The notes under the pieces were generated by a model. The model saw only the letters and a program-made list of their open reading frames with translations, had not been told where the DNA came from and ran no database searches. A DNA stretch of 64,000 bases from Caproiciproducens sp. NJN-50 (GTDB taxonomy: Bacteria; Bacillota; Clostridia; Oscillospirales; Acutalibacteraceae), in the NCBI RefSeq assembly GCF_004103755.1, contig NZ_CP035283.1, forward strand, positions 1,736,001-1,800,000. Direction: 5' to 3'. Numbering within the stretch: the stretch's first letter is position 1; the number at the start of each line of letters is the position of its first letter. The position numbers and the translations under genes are program-made. Of this stretch, positions 25,612 to 33,741 are shown in pieces.

Positions 25612-27552
25612 TTACACCCTTTCGCTCCGCTCCCTTGTGTCGTTCAGCAGCCCGCCCGCCAGGACGATTCTGCGCTGACGTTCGCTGAGAACGGGCTTCG
25701 CGCGGAAAGAAGTCCCCTTCGTCCGATCGGCGACCGTGACAGATTCCCCATTGCGAACTGCCTGCCGGACATTTTTCAGTTCCAATTCATCCATCTGGTC
25801 GATTCCGTCATAATCCGCTTCGTTTTCAAAAACCAGGGGAAGAATTCCGGCGTTGACCAGATTGGCGCAGTGAATCCGGGCAAAGCTTTTTACGATGACG
25901 GCCCTGATCCCAAGGTACAGCGGGACCAGCGCGGCGTGTTCGCGCGAGGATCCCTGTCCGTAATTGGAACCGCCTATGATGATCCCACCGCCGTTTTCCT
26001 TGCAGCGCCCGGCGAACGATTGATCACACACGGCGAAGCAGAATTGAGAAAGATAAGGAATATTCGACCGATAAGGCAATATTTTGGAACCTGCCGGCAT
26101 AATGTGGTCCGTCGTGATATTGTCCCCCGCCTTCAGAATCGCTTTCGCGGAAACAGACTCCGGCAGCGGCTCCGCGACCGGCAATCCTTTAATGTTTGGC
26201 CCGCGGAGCACGGAAAGGTCCCTCGCCTCTTCTACGGAAACCGGCGGAATGATCATATTGTCGTTAATCTCAAAATGGTCCGGAAGCTCAACTTCCGGTT
26301 CCTTTCCCAGCGTTCTGGGGTCCGTCAGCACGCCCGCCAGCGCGGAAGCGGCCGCAGTTTCCGGCCCAACCAAGTAGATCTGGGCGTCGGCCGTTCCGGA
26401 ACGCCCGAGAAAATTCCGGTTGAAAGTCCGCAGGGAAATCCCCGCCGAATTCGGGGACTGGCCCATGCCGATGCAGGGGCCGCAGGCACATTCCAGAATT
26501 CTGGCCCCCGCACCGGCCAGGTCGGCGAGCGCGCCGTTTTCGGCAAGCATGCTGTAAACCTGCCGGGAACCGGGGGCGATGGCAAGGCTGACGCCGGGGC
26601 TGATCGTCTTCCCCTTTAAAATGGAGGCCACGCGCATCATGTCGCGCAGCGAGGAATTCGTGCAGGAACCGATGCAGACCTGATCGACCGCAATCGGTCC
26701 GATCTCCCGAACCGGCCTGACCGCATCCGGGCTGTGAGGGCACGCAGCCAGGGGCTCGACGGAAGAAAGGTCGATTTCAATCGTCTCGTTGTAAACGGCA
26801 TCCGGATCCGGGGCAAGTTCCGTCCAGCCGCTCTCCCTGCCCTGCGCCTTTAAAAATTCACGGGTGACTTCATCGGACGGGAAGATGGAAGTCGTGGCGC
26901 CGAGTTCGGCACCCATATTTGTAATTGTCGCGCGCTCCGGAACAGTCAGGGTTTTGACCCCCGCACCGGCATATTCCAGTATTTTCCCAACTCCGCCTTT
27001 GACGGAAAGACGCCGAAGGACCTCCAAGATGACGTCCTTGGCGCTGACCCATGGAGAGAGGGAACCTGTCAGAACCACCCGCAGAATCTCCGGCATCGTT
27101 ATGTAATACGGGCCTCCGCCCATCGCAACGGCAACGTCAAGTCCGCCGGCACCGATGGCAAGCATGCCGATGCCGCCCCCGGTCGGGGTATGGCTGTCGG
27201 AACCGATCAGGGTTTTCCCCGGAACGCCGAACCGCTCCAGGTGGACCTGATGGCAAATTCCGTTTCCCGGCCTCGAGTAATAGATGCCATATTTTTTCGC
27301 GGCCGACTGAATGAAACGGTGATCATCCGCATTTTCAAACCCGGTCTGCAGCGTGTTGTGATCGACATAGGCAACGGAACGCTCCGTTCGCACGCGGGGG
27401 ATGCCCATGGCCTCAAATTCAATGTAAGCCATCGTACCAGTGGCATCCTGCGTTAGAGTCTGATCGATCTTGAGGCCGATTTCGCTGCCGACGTTCATTG
27501 ATCCGCTGACAAGGTGTTTTTTAATGATTTTCTGGGACAGTGTCAAACCCAT
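25612..27552 (-). CDS. acnA: Aconitate hydratase
   Basis: A 646-residue aconitase of the shorter, mitochondrial-like clade. Three Fe-S Cys are visible in VCIGSCTNSS and in ACGPCIGMGQSP; other motifs are HQVHLERFGVPGKTLIGSDSHTPTGGGIGMLAIG (two pieces), TTDHIMPAG and GGSNYGQGSSREHAALVP in the swivel domain. Isomerises citrate to isocitrate. Followed by the traX-like gene and icd; no citrate synthase is in the window. ATG 27552 with GGACTCC-type upstream (AGAGGACT) site. A good promoter lies 65 bases upstream. Confidence 0.95.
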   Translation of the reverse strand: MGLTLSQKIIKKHLVSGSMNVGSEIGLKIDQTLTQDATGTMAYIEFEAMGIPRVRTERSVAYVDHNTLQTGFENADDHRFIQSAAKKYGIYYSRPGNGICHQVHLERFGVPGKTLIGSDSHTPTGGGIGMLAIGAGGLDVAVAMGGGPYYITMPEILRVVLTGSLSPWVSAKDVILEVLRRLSVKGGVGKILEYAGAGVKTLTVPERATITNMGAELGATTSIFPSDEVTREFLKAQGRESGWTELAPDPDAVYNETIEIDLSSVEPLAACPHSPDAVRPVREIGPIAVDQVCIGSCTNSSLRDMMRVASILKGKTISPGVSLAIAPGSRQVYSMLAENGALADLAGAGARILECACGPCIGMGQSPNSAGISLRTFNRNFLGRSGTADAQIYLVGPETAAASALAGVLTDPRTLGKEPEVELPDHFEINDNMIIPPVSVEEARDLSVLRGPNIKGLPVAEPLPESVSAKAILKAGDNITTDHIMPAGSKILPYRSNIPYLSQFCFAVCDQSFAGRCKENGGGIIIGGSNYGQGSSREHAALVPLYLGIRAVIVKSFARIHCANLVNAGILPLVFENEADYDGIDQMDELELKNVRQAVRNGESVTVADRTKGTSFRAKPVLSERQRRIVLAGGLLNDTRERSERV

Positions 27553-27616
27553 ATCGGAGTCCTCTCTTCATTTCGAATCGTCCGCGTTGAAAACCTGCAA
27601 ACGTATAAACAAAACC

Positions 27617-27645
27617 ATTATGTAATAAAAATCGATGCTTGTCAA
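27617..27645 (-). promoter_or_regulatory. Promoter of the acnA-traX-icd operon
   Basis: On the minus strand TTGACA (27640-27645), 17-base spacer, CATAAT (27617-27622), about 65 bases before ATG 27552. Confidence 0.75.
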
Positions 27646-27693
27646 TCAATTAACGTTTTATTGAGAATTTTTTTTTCAATTTAATTGAATTTG

Positions 27694-27722
27694 TTGATGA
27701 AAATGGCAACAAATGCTATAAT
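27694..27722 (+). promoter_or_regulatory. Promoter of tepA
   Basis: TTGATG (27694-27699), 17-base spacer, TATAAT (27717-27722), about 80 bases before ATG 27806. Confidence 0.7.
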
Positions 27723-27805
27723 ATCAATGAATTGGCGGGCGCGGCCGTCCGGCATGTATGTTATGCGCTTCCGCAGGCAAACTAAGCCTTGTTGGAGGTG
27801 CCGTT

Positions 27806-28540
27806 ATGAGCGAAGAAGAAAATAAAGAGGAAAGAACGAACCAGTCCATGGACCGCATTGTGGATTCCGGTTCCATCATCACGGGGGATGGCAAGCATCT
27901 GATCCAGTGCATGACCATCATCGGACAAATCGAGGGGCACACCGTTCTCCCCTCTCAGAATAAGACGACAAAATATGAGCACGTAATCCCCCAATTGGTT
28001 GCGATTGAGGAAGACAGGCAGATTGAAGGCCTGCTGATCCTGCTGAACACCGTTGGCGGCGACGTGGAAGCCGGGCTTGCCATCGCGGAGCTGATTGCGG
28101 GAATGGAAAAACCAACCGTGTCCGTCGTTTTGGGCGGAGGGCATTCCATCGGGGTCCCTCTCGCCGTCGCGGCGAAGCATTCGTTTATCGTTCCAAGCGC
28201 AACCATGACGCTGCATCCCGTGCGGATGAACGGCCTGACCCTTGGTGTTCCTCAGACGCTGGACTATTTTGAACGGATGCAAAAAAGGATTACGAAATTT
28301 ATCACCGCTCATTCCAAAATTTCAGCCGAGCGCCTTACGGAGCTTTCGATGAACACGGAGGAGCTCGTACTGGACATCGGCTCCGTTCTGGAGGGAATGG
28401 ACGCAGTCAGGGAAGGGCTGATCGATTCCCTCGGAAGCCTGTCGGATGCGATCGAATGCCTTTATGAAATGATTGACGAGAAAAAGAAGAAAAACAAAAA
28501 GAAAGCTCCGGTGCCGCAAAAACCAGTGAAATCGAAATAA
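27806..28540 (+). CDS. tepA: ClpP-like protease, translocation-enhancing protein TepA
   Basis: A 244-residue SppA/ClpP-fold cytosolic serine protease. The ClpP-like strands LLILLNTVGGDVEAGLAI and the nucleophile elbow GGGHSIGVPLAVAA are present, as is MTLHPVRMNG with the His; these fit the TepA (YmfB) family, which stimulates protein export in Bacillus. The C-terminus is Lys-rich. ATG 27806 is preferred over 27758 because GGAGG is seven bases upstream. The tepA-ftsK/spoIIIE order is the same as in Bacillus subtilis. Confidence 0.88.
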   Translation: MSEEENKEERTNQSMDRIVDSGSIITGDGKHLIQCMTIIGQIEGHTVLPSQNKTTKYEHVIPQLVAIEEDRQIEGLLILLNTVGGDVEAGLAIAELIAGMEKPTVSVVLGGGHSIGVPLAVAAKHSFIVPSATMTLHPVRMNGLTLGVPQTLDYFERMQKRITKFITAHSKISAERLTELSMNTEELVLDIGSVLEGMDAVREGLIDSLGSLSDAIECLYEMIDEKKKKNKKKAPVPQKPVKSK

Positions 28541-28701
28541 TCGATCCCGTATTTTGGACGGCCTTGCCGCCGTCCCTACATAGAGAAGGCGAAATCACCG
28601 CTTCGGATTGATCCTTTTTGCCGGGAACACAGTTACAAAGCCGCATCCCGCCGGTCTTACAGCTCGAATACACTGAACTTTAACGGATAGAGGTGTGCCG
28701 T

Positions 28702-31176
28702 TTGGCAAATAAAAAATTGAATCGGAACAACCGGAAAGCTGCAAAAAAGGCACGGTCAGGTGCCGCACCCTCCGCGAAAGACGCCGCTTCCGCGGCAATG
28801 CGGAACGCACAGGCAAATAAACAGCGAAACCAGATCAGCGCCGTGATCCTGTTCGCCTGCTCCATTCTGATGTTCTGCCTGGTCCTGATCAGCGGCGACC
28901 ACGTATGGCGGTGGTTTCACAATATTCTTCTCGGCCTGTTCGGCAGTTGGGCCATTCTTTGGCCGATCCTGCTCCTGTACATATCGATTATCACCGCTCT
29001 GGAGCGCCAGGGGGCGCACACCGGCGGCAAGCTGATTCTGATGATCGTGATCATCGCGCTCTTTTGCGCTTCGGCCTATATTTTTTCCGTCAGCGGCAAT
29101 GTGACCCTTCATTCTTTCTGGGCCAGTCTTGTGAACCTTTATACGGAGGGCACGGAGCACGCCGGCTCCGGATTCTTCAGCGGCCTTCTCGGAATCCCGA
29201 TCGTCGCCGCGCTCGGGCCGCTGGGAGCGAAAATCGTCATTCTGCTTTTGCTTTTCGTCGCCGTCATGATTCTTACGGGGACAAGCCTGATCCAGCTTTT
29301 CCGGACGGTTGCAAAACCAGCCGGAATGGTAAAAACCGGTTTTGATTCCGCCCGTGAAAAAAGGATCGAACGCAACCGTGAAAACCTTGACATCGATATC
29401 GCGCTGGACGGCGAGGAGCTTCCCCCTCACCCGGTCCGCTCTGCCGGAAAAAAGCCGGCTCAGAAAAATGAAAAGCTGGAACACCTGGAAAAACTGTTTT
29501 CTGTCGGCGAAGCGCGGACCTCAACGCCGGCCTCGGCGGGAATGCCCGATCCTCCTGCGCCTCCCCAGGCGGAAAAAGAACCTGATTCCCCCGTCAAATC
29601 CGAATCAGCACCCGCGGCGCAAAAAAGCGCCCCGGAAAAACCTGTTCCTTTTTCCAACGATCCGCCGCAGGACGGCGAATATCATTTTCCGCCCGTTTCC
29701 ATGTTGGAAACGACGCATGAACTGAGCGAACAGGAAGCGATCAGCGAAATCCAGACCAACGGGCGCATGCTGGTCGACACGCTGCAAAGTTTCGGCGTCC
29801 AGACTTCCTTTGTCGGCTACAGCCGCGGTCCCGCCGTCACCCGCTATGAGCTGCAGCCCGCCAGCGGGGTGAAAATCAGCAAGATCACCAACCTCTCCGA
29901 CGATCTCTCCATGAATCTCGCCACGGCGGGAATCCGTATCGAAGCGCCTATTCCGGGCAAGGCGGCAGTCGGGATTGAAGTTCCAAATAAGAAAAACACT
30001 GTTGTGCGCATGCGGGAGCTGGTTGAAAGCAACAGCTTCACCGCAGCGAAAAGCCGTCTGACCGTCGCCCTCGGACGCGACATCGCGGGCGGCGTCGCCG
30101 TCGCCGACCTTTCCAAAATGCCCCACCTGCTGATTGCGGGCGCCACGGGCTCCGGAAAATCGGTCTGCATCAACTCCATGATTATCAGCCTGCTCTACAA
30201 ATCCTCCCCGGAGGACGTCCGCTTTCTGATGATCGACCCGAAGGTTGTGGAGCTCGGCGTCTACAACGGCATTCCCCACCTCTTGGTCCCCGTCGTCACC
30301 GATCCCCGCAAGGCCGCGGGAGCGCTGAGCTGGGCAGTCAGCGAAATGCTGAAACGGTACAAAATTTTCGCATCGTACAATGTCCGCGACCTGTCCGCTT
30401 ACAATTCGCTCGCAGCCCACCGCAGCTACAAGGATGACGACGGCCAGCCGATGGAGCACATGCCGCAGATCGTGATCATCATCGACGAGCTCGCCGACCT
30501 GATGATGGCCGCGCCGAACGAGGTGGAAGACTCCATCTGCCGTCTAGCGCAAATGGCGCGTGCCGCCGGGATGCATCTGGTCATCGCCACCCAGCGGCCG
30601 TCGGTGGACGTCATCACGGGCATTATCAAGGCGAATATCCCCAGCCGCATCGCCTTCGCGGTCTCCTCTCAGGTGGATTCCCGCACCATTCTGGATATGG
30701 GCGGCGCCGAAAAGCTCCTGGGGCGCGGTGACATGCTCTTCTCCCCCGTCGGCTCTCAGAAACCGATCCGGATTCAGGGGTGCTTTGTCAGCGACAGCGA
30801 AATCGAATCCATCGCCGGATTCGTGAAAAAGGCGCAGGAAGCGGATTATAATGAAAACATCGCCGAGGAAATCGAGCGCAATGCGGCGGCAGAAAAAGGC
30901 GATTCTTCTTCCGGCGAACCGGAGGAAAGCGGCGACCCGATGATGCCGGACGCCATCAAATGCATCGTGGAAGCCGGACAGGCCTCCACTTCCCTGCTTC
31001 AGCGCCGTCTGCGGCTGGGGTACGCGCGCGCCGGACGGCTGATCGACGAAATGGAGCAGATGGGCGTCATCGGTCCGCGGGACGGCTCCAAACCACGCCA
31101 AGTGCTGATTACCTACCAGCAATGGCTTGAGATGAACATGCAGAAGTCCGACGCGGAACAGGAAACCGGTTCATGA
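28702..31176 (+). CDS. ftsK: DNA translocase FtsK/SpoIIIE
   Basis: An 824-residue septal DNA pump. Four hydrophobic segments occupy about 45-200, then a Pro/Ala-rich linker (about 230-330), the alpha domain, the RecA-like motor with Walker A GATGSGKS (about 478-485) and IIIIDELADLMMAAP Walker B, and the gamma winged helix (LLQRRLRLGYARAGRLIDEME) that reads polar DNA sequences. It may serve division or chromosome transfer into the forespore. TTG 28702 is the best start: GAGGTG lies six bases before it, whereas GTG 28693 overlaps that site. Confidence 0.95.
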   Translation: MANKKLNRNNRKAAKKARSGAAPSAKDAASAAMRNAQANKQRNQISAVILFACSILMFCLVLISGDHVWRWFHNILLGLFGSWAILWPILLLYISIITALERQGAHTGGKLILMIVIIALFCASAYIFSVSGNVTLHSFWASLVNLYTEGTEHAGSGFFSGLLGIPIVAALGPLGAKIVILLLLFVAVMILTGTSLIQLFRTVAKPAGMVKTGFDSAREKRIERNRENLDIDIALDGEELPPHPVRSAGKKPAQKNEKLEHLEKLFSVGEARTSTPASAGMPDPPAPPQAEKEPDSPVKSESAPAAQKSAPEKPVPFSNDPPQDGEYHFPPVSMLETTHELSEQEAISEIQTNGRMLVDTLQSFGVQTSFVGYSRGPAVTRYELQPASGVKISKITNLSDDLSMNLATAGIRIEAPIPGKAAVGIEVPNKKNTVVRMRELVESNSFTAAKSRLTVALGRDIAGGVAVADLSKMPHLLIAGATGSGKSVCINSMIISLLYKSSPEDVRFLMIDPKVVELGVYNGIPHLLVPVVTDPRKAAGALSWAVSEMLKRYKIFASYNVRDLSAYNSLAAHRSYKDDDGQPMEHMPQIVIIIDELADLMMAAPNEVEDSICRLAQMARAAGMHLVIATQRPSVDVITGIIKANIPSRIAFAVSSQVDSRTILDMGGAEKLLGRGDMLFSPVGSQKPIRIQGCFVSDSEIESIAGFVKKAQEADYNENIAEEIERNAAAEKGDSSSGEPEESGDPMMPDAIKCIVEAGQASTSLLQRRLRLGYARAGRLIDEMEQMGVIGPRDGSKPRQVLITYQQWLEMNMQKSDAEQETGS

Positions 31177-32108
31177 CCGCCATGCGTCCTTTCCGCATCA
31201 AACACAGACTCGGGCGCGCCGCGGCGGCAGTTCTTCTGATCGGGGCCCTGGCCGCGTCCGCGCTTCCCTTTGGGGCTTCCTCCATTTGGAATCAGGTGCT
31301 TTCCCTTTTCGGGATCGGCAGTTTCTCTTCCTGCGCCGACAGTTGGCCGGTATCCGTCCATGTCCTGGACGTCGGAAAAGCGGACAGCATTCTGATCGAA
31401 TGCGAAGGACACAGGATGCTGGTGGACGGCGGTACGCCGGAAAATGGGAAAAGCGTTGTCAGGTACTTGGCGCAGCGCGAAACCTCGAAATTGGAATATG
31501 TTGTCAACACGCATCCGGATGAAGATCATATCGGCGGTCTAAAATATGTTGTGGAGCGTTTTCCGGTCGGACACTATCTGACAACGAAAGTCAGAACGGA
31601 TCTTCTGCCGGAGGATTCCGCCTATCTCGGTACGATGGAGGCGCTGCGGCAAAAGAAAATTTCCGAAGAGATATCAAAAGCCGGGGATAAATTCCCGCTG
31701 GGCGGCATGGACGTCCGGGTGCTGGGTCCGGTCGTCCCCGGCGACAGCACCAACAACAGTTCCCTTGTGCTCCTTCTGCGCTACCGCAACGTCCGAATCC
31801 TATTGATGGGCGACGCGGAAAAGGAGGAAGAACAGAGCCTGATCGACGCGGGAGCGGACCTTTCCGCCGACATCCTGAAAGTGGGGCACCACGGCAGCAG
31901 CACATCGACCACCGCCGAATTTTTAAACGCGGTCCGGCCTGAATACGCGGCGATTTCGGTCGGGTACGACCGGAACAAGCTTCCGAGACAGGACGTGCTG
32001 GAACGGCTGTACCGCGCCGGAATCAAAACTTACCGGACCGACGTCAGCGGAACGGTCATTTTTCTCACCGACGGAAAAACAATTTCCGTAAAGACAGAAA
32101 AAGGATAA
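31173..32108 (+). CDS. ComEC-like metallo-beta-lactamase-fold hydrolase, membrane-anchored
   Basis: A 311-residue protein with an N-terminal hydrophobic segment (about 16-37) then an MBL domain: HVLDVGKADSILIE, NTHPDEDHIGGLKYV (here Asp-Glu-Asp-His replaces the His-x-His-x-Asp-His motif at its first His), LLMGDAEKEEE and KVGHHGSSTSTT. These are the features of the hydrolase domain of ComEC/Rec2, without the channel part, so it may degrade or bind nucleic acid outside the membrane. ATG 31173 overlaps the ftsK stop (ATGA). DUF3006 gene follows. Confidence 0.83.
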   Translation: MTAMRPFRIKHRLGRAAAAVLLIGALAASALPFGASSIWNQVLSLFGIGSFSSCADSWPVSVHVLDVGKADSILIECEGHRMLVDGGTPENGKSVVRYLAQRETSKLEYVVNTHPDEDHIGGLKYVVERFPVGHYLTTKVRTDLLPEDSAYLGTMEALRQKKISEEISKAGDKFPLGGMDVRVLGPVVPGDSTNNSSLVLLLRYRNVRILLMGDAEKEEEQSLIDAGADLSADILKVGHHGSSTSTTAEFLNAVRPEYAAISVGYDRNKLPRQDVLERLYRAGIKTYRTDVSGTVIFLTDGKTISVKTEKG

Positions 32109-32147
32109 AGAAAATCATTCCGATTCATTATTAGGAGAGTGGCTTTC

Positions 32148-32345
32148 ATGAAAACAATGACCATCAGCCGTATGGAAGGCATCTATGCGATCTGCGAGGA
32201 TGAAAACCAGAAGTTTTACGCCATAGAAATTTCCGAACTGCCAAAAGGAGCCTCCGCCGGCGACGTTTTACAGGTGGACGATGTGGAGGGAACTTTGACG
32301 GTCGACCAGGAAGCCACCATGGCCAGAAGAAAAAAGAAAAAATAA
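32148..32345 (+). CDS. DUF3006 domain-containing small protein
   Basis: A 65-residue protein: TISRMEGIYAICEDENQ, a small beta-barrel-like stretch, then a Lys-rich tail ARRKKKK. DUF3006 genes are often found beside ComEC-like MBL genes, as here 39 bases downstream. ATG 32148 follows AGGAGAG; the GTG at 32139 is too close to that site. Role unknown; likely a partner or regulator of the hydrolase. Confidence 0.75.
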   Translation: MKTMTISRMEGIYAICEDENQKFYAIEISELPKGASAGDVLQVDDVEGTLTVDQEATMARRKKKK

Positions 32346-32399
32346 TTCGAGAGCAGCTCCGCAGACTCCAAATCCTTCGGAACTGCTCTCGAATTTTTA
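32345..32399. terminator. Bidirectional terminator between DUF3006 and rodA
   Basis: 17-bp stem with one mismatch: ATTCGAGAGCAGCTCCG (32345-32361) with CGGAACTGCTCTCGAAT (32378-32394), 16-base loop, T tract TTTTT. Confidence 0.88.
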
Positions 32400-32406
32400 A
32401 AATATC

Positions 32407-33579
32407 TTATGAAATATTCCTTCGTTTCAAAACAACCTTATCCGTATTGACGCGGTGCATAAAGACATTCAAAACCAGGCCGAATCCAAAATAAAGGCAG
32501 ACGGCGGAAGAACCGCCGTAGCTGAAAAACGGCAGAGTCACACCCATGACGGGCAAAAGGTCCAGACACATCCCCAGATTGAAAACGGCCTGCGCCGCAA
32601 TCATGCCGAAAAAGCCCATGCAAATGCTGCTGCCAAGAAGATCCGTCGTTTTGCGGGAAACCCTCAGCGTGTGCAGAAGGTAAATCAGAATCAGGAGCAG
32701 AATCGCCGCGCAGCCGATGAATCCAAGCTGTTCCCCGGCGACGGCAAAGATGAAATCGCTCTGCTGGACCGGAACCGCCGAGTGGTTGACCCGCGGACTC
32801 TGAAACAAACCGCGCCCCCACAGCCCGCCGCTTCCGATGGAAAGACGGCCTTGAATCTGCTGGTAAGCGTACTGCAAAGCCGCGTTCGGGTCGGAATCCA
32901 GCCGGTAAGTGATCAGCAGCCGCTCCTTCTGGTAATCCTTCACGACGTATTTCCACGCAAGCGGAAACGCAACCCCGATCGCGGCGAACAGCGCCGCAAA
33001 ATACCGCAGCTGGATGCCCGCCCCGAACGCCATGGCGAGGAACATGCAGAAAAAGATGACCGCGCCTCCGTCGTCCCCCTGGTTGTGGACCAGAACGACA
33101 GGGATCATGGCGTGAAGAGCAAGCAGGACAACATGGAGCGGAGACTTGAGAAGCCCTCGCTCCTCCAAAGCGGAAAGGTGCTTGGAAAAAGTCAGGATAA
33201 ATCCGATTTTGACCAGCTCGCTCGGCTGGAACGTCAGGCCGCCCGGCAGGGAGATCCACGCCTTGGCATTCACGCCCCCGCTGTTGACGACGGCGGACCC
33301 GAAAATCTGTGTATAGATAATTAAAAACAAACAAAATCCGGCAACCACATACCAGAAATTGCAGATTTCCCTGTAATCGATCAAAGAAAAAAGCACCGCT
33401 CCGATCAGACCGCCGACGACCGCCACCAGCATGGTGGTAAAATACCCCATGGTCCTTCCTTCGGGATTGGGAACAGTCCTCATCAGCAGCAGGCTGTAGG
33501 AGGAAATCAGCAGCATATAAAGCCAGTAAAGCTTGTCCGTCCGTCTGATGTAATTCGAGATAGATTTCAGTACACGCAT
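32407..33579 (-). CDS. rodA: SEDS-family peptidoglycan polymerase RodA/FtsW
   Basis: A 390-residue protein with about ten membrane helices; SEDS proteins polymerise lipid II glycans with a class B penicillin-binding protein. Motifs: AWISLPGGLTFQPSELVKIGFIL in two pieces, HNQGDDGGAVIF in the place of the usual QPDLGTA, GGLWGRGLFQSP, DFIFAVAGEQLGFIG and the late LPFFSYGGSS. Catalytic Asp in the second half-loop fits NQGDDGG. Could equally be the FtsW branch; the N-terminal length favours RodA. ATG 33579 has AGGAG. Monocistronic with its own promoter. Confidence 0.85.
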   Translation of the reverse strand: MRVLKSISNYIRRTDKLYWLYMLLISSYSLLLMRTVPNPEGRTMGYFTTMLVAVVGGLIGAVLFSLIDYREICNFWYVVAGFCLFLIIYTQIFGSAVVNSGGVNAKAWISLPGGLTFQPSELVKIGFILTFSKHLSALEERGLLKSPLHVVLLALHAMIPVVLVHNQGDDGGAVIFFCMFLAMAFGAGIQLRYFAALFAAIGVAFPLAWKYVVKDYQKERLLITYRLDSDPNAALQYAYQQIQGRLSIGSGGLWGRGLFQSPRVNHSAVPVQQSDFIFAVAGEQLGFIGCAAILLLILIYLLHTLRVSRKTTDLLGSSICMGFFGMIAAQAVFNLGMCLDLLPVMGVTLPFFSYGGSSAVCLYFGFGLVLNVFMHRVNTDKVVLKRRNIS

Positions 33580-33619
33580 TGTTTCTCCTCTTTAGAACAT
33601 CCACATCTTACGATAGTTT

Positions 33620-33648
33620 ATTATATGATACCTGGCACAAACTTGCAA
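33620..33648 (-). promoter_or_regulatory. Promoter of rodA
   Basis: On the minus strand TTGCAA (33643-33648), 17-base spacer, TATAAT (33620-33625), about 40 bases before ATG 33579. A TATAAT for fhs sits at 33699-33704 on the plus strand without a good -35. Confidence 0.65.
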
Positions 33649-33741
33649 GGCATCCGGAATAATAACCGCAAGGGATTTCCTATCCGCTCGAATTGTGTTA
33701 TAATTTTGATCAAGATACATGATGTATGAGGAGAAATGCCA

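Noticed and set aside
25546..26619. 357-codon plus-strand frame opposite aconitase
   Set aside because: Antisense shadow; basic, Arg/His-rich composition without domain signatures.
27617..27660. Rex operator at the acnA promoter
   Set aside because: ATTAACGTTTTATTGAG matches only one half-site weakly; the second half is missing.
28556..28575. Hairpin GGACGGC-CTTGCC-GCCGTCC after tepA as terminator
   Set aside because: The stem is good but no T tract follows (CTACATAG), so termination is not supported; it may still affect mRNA stability.
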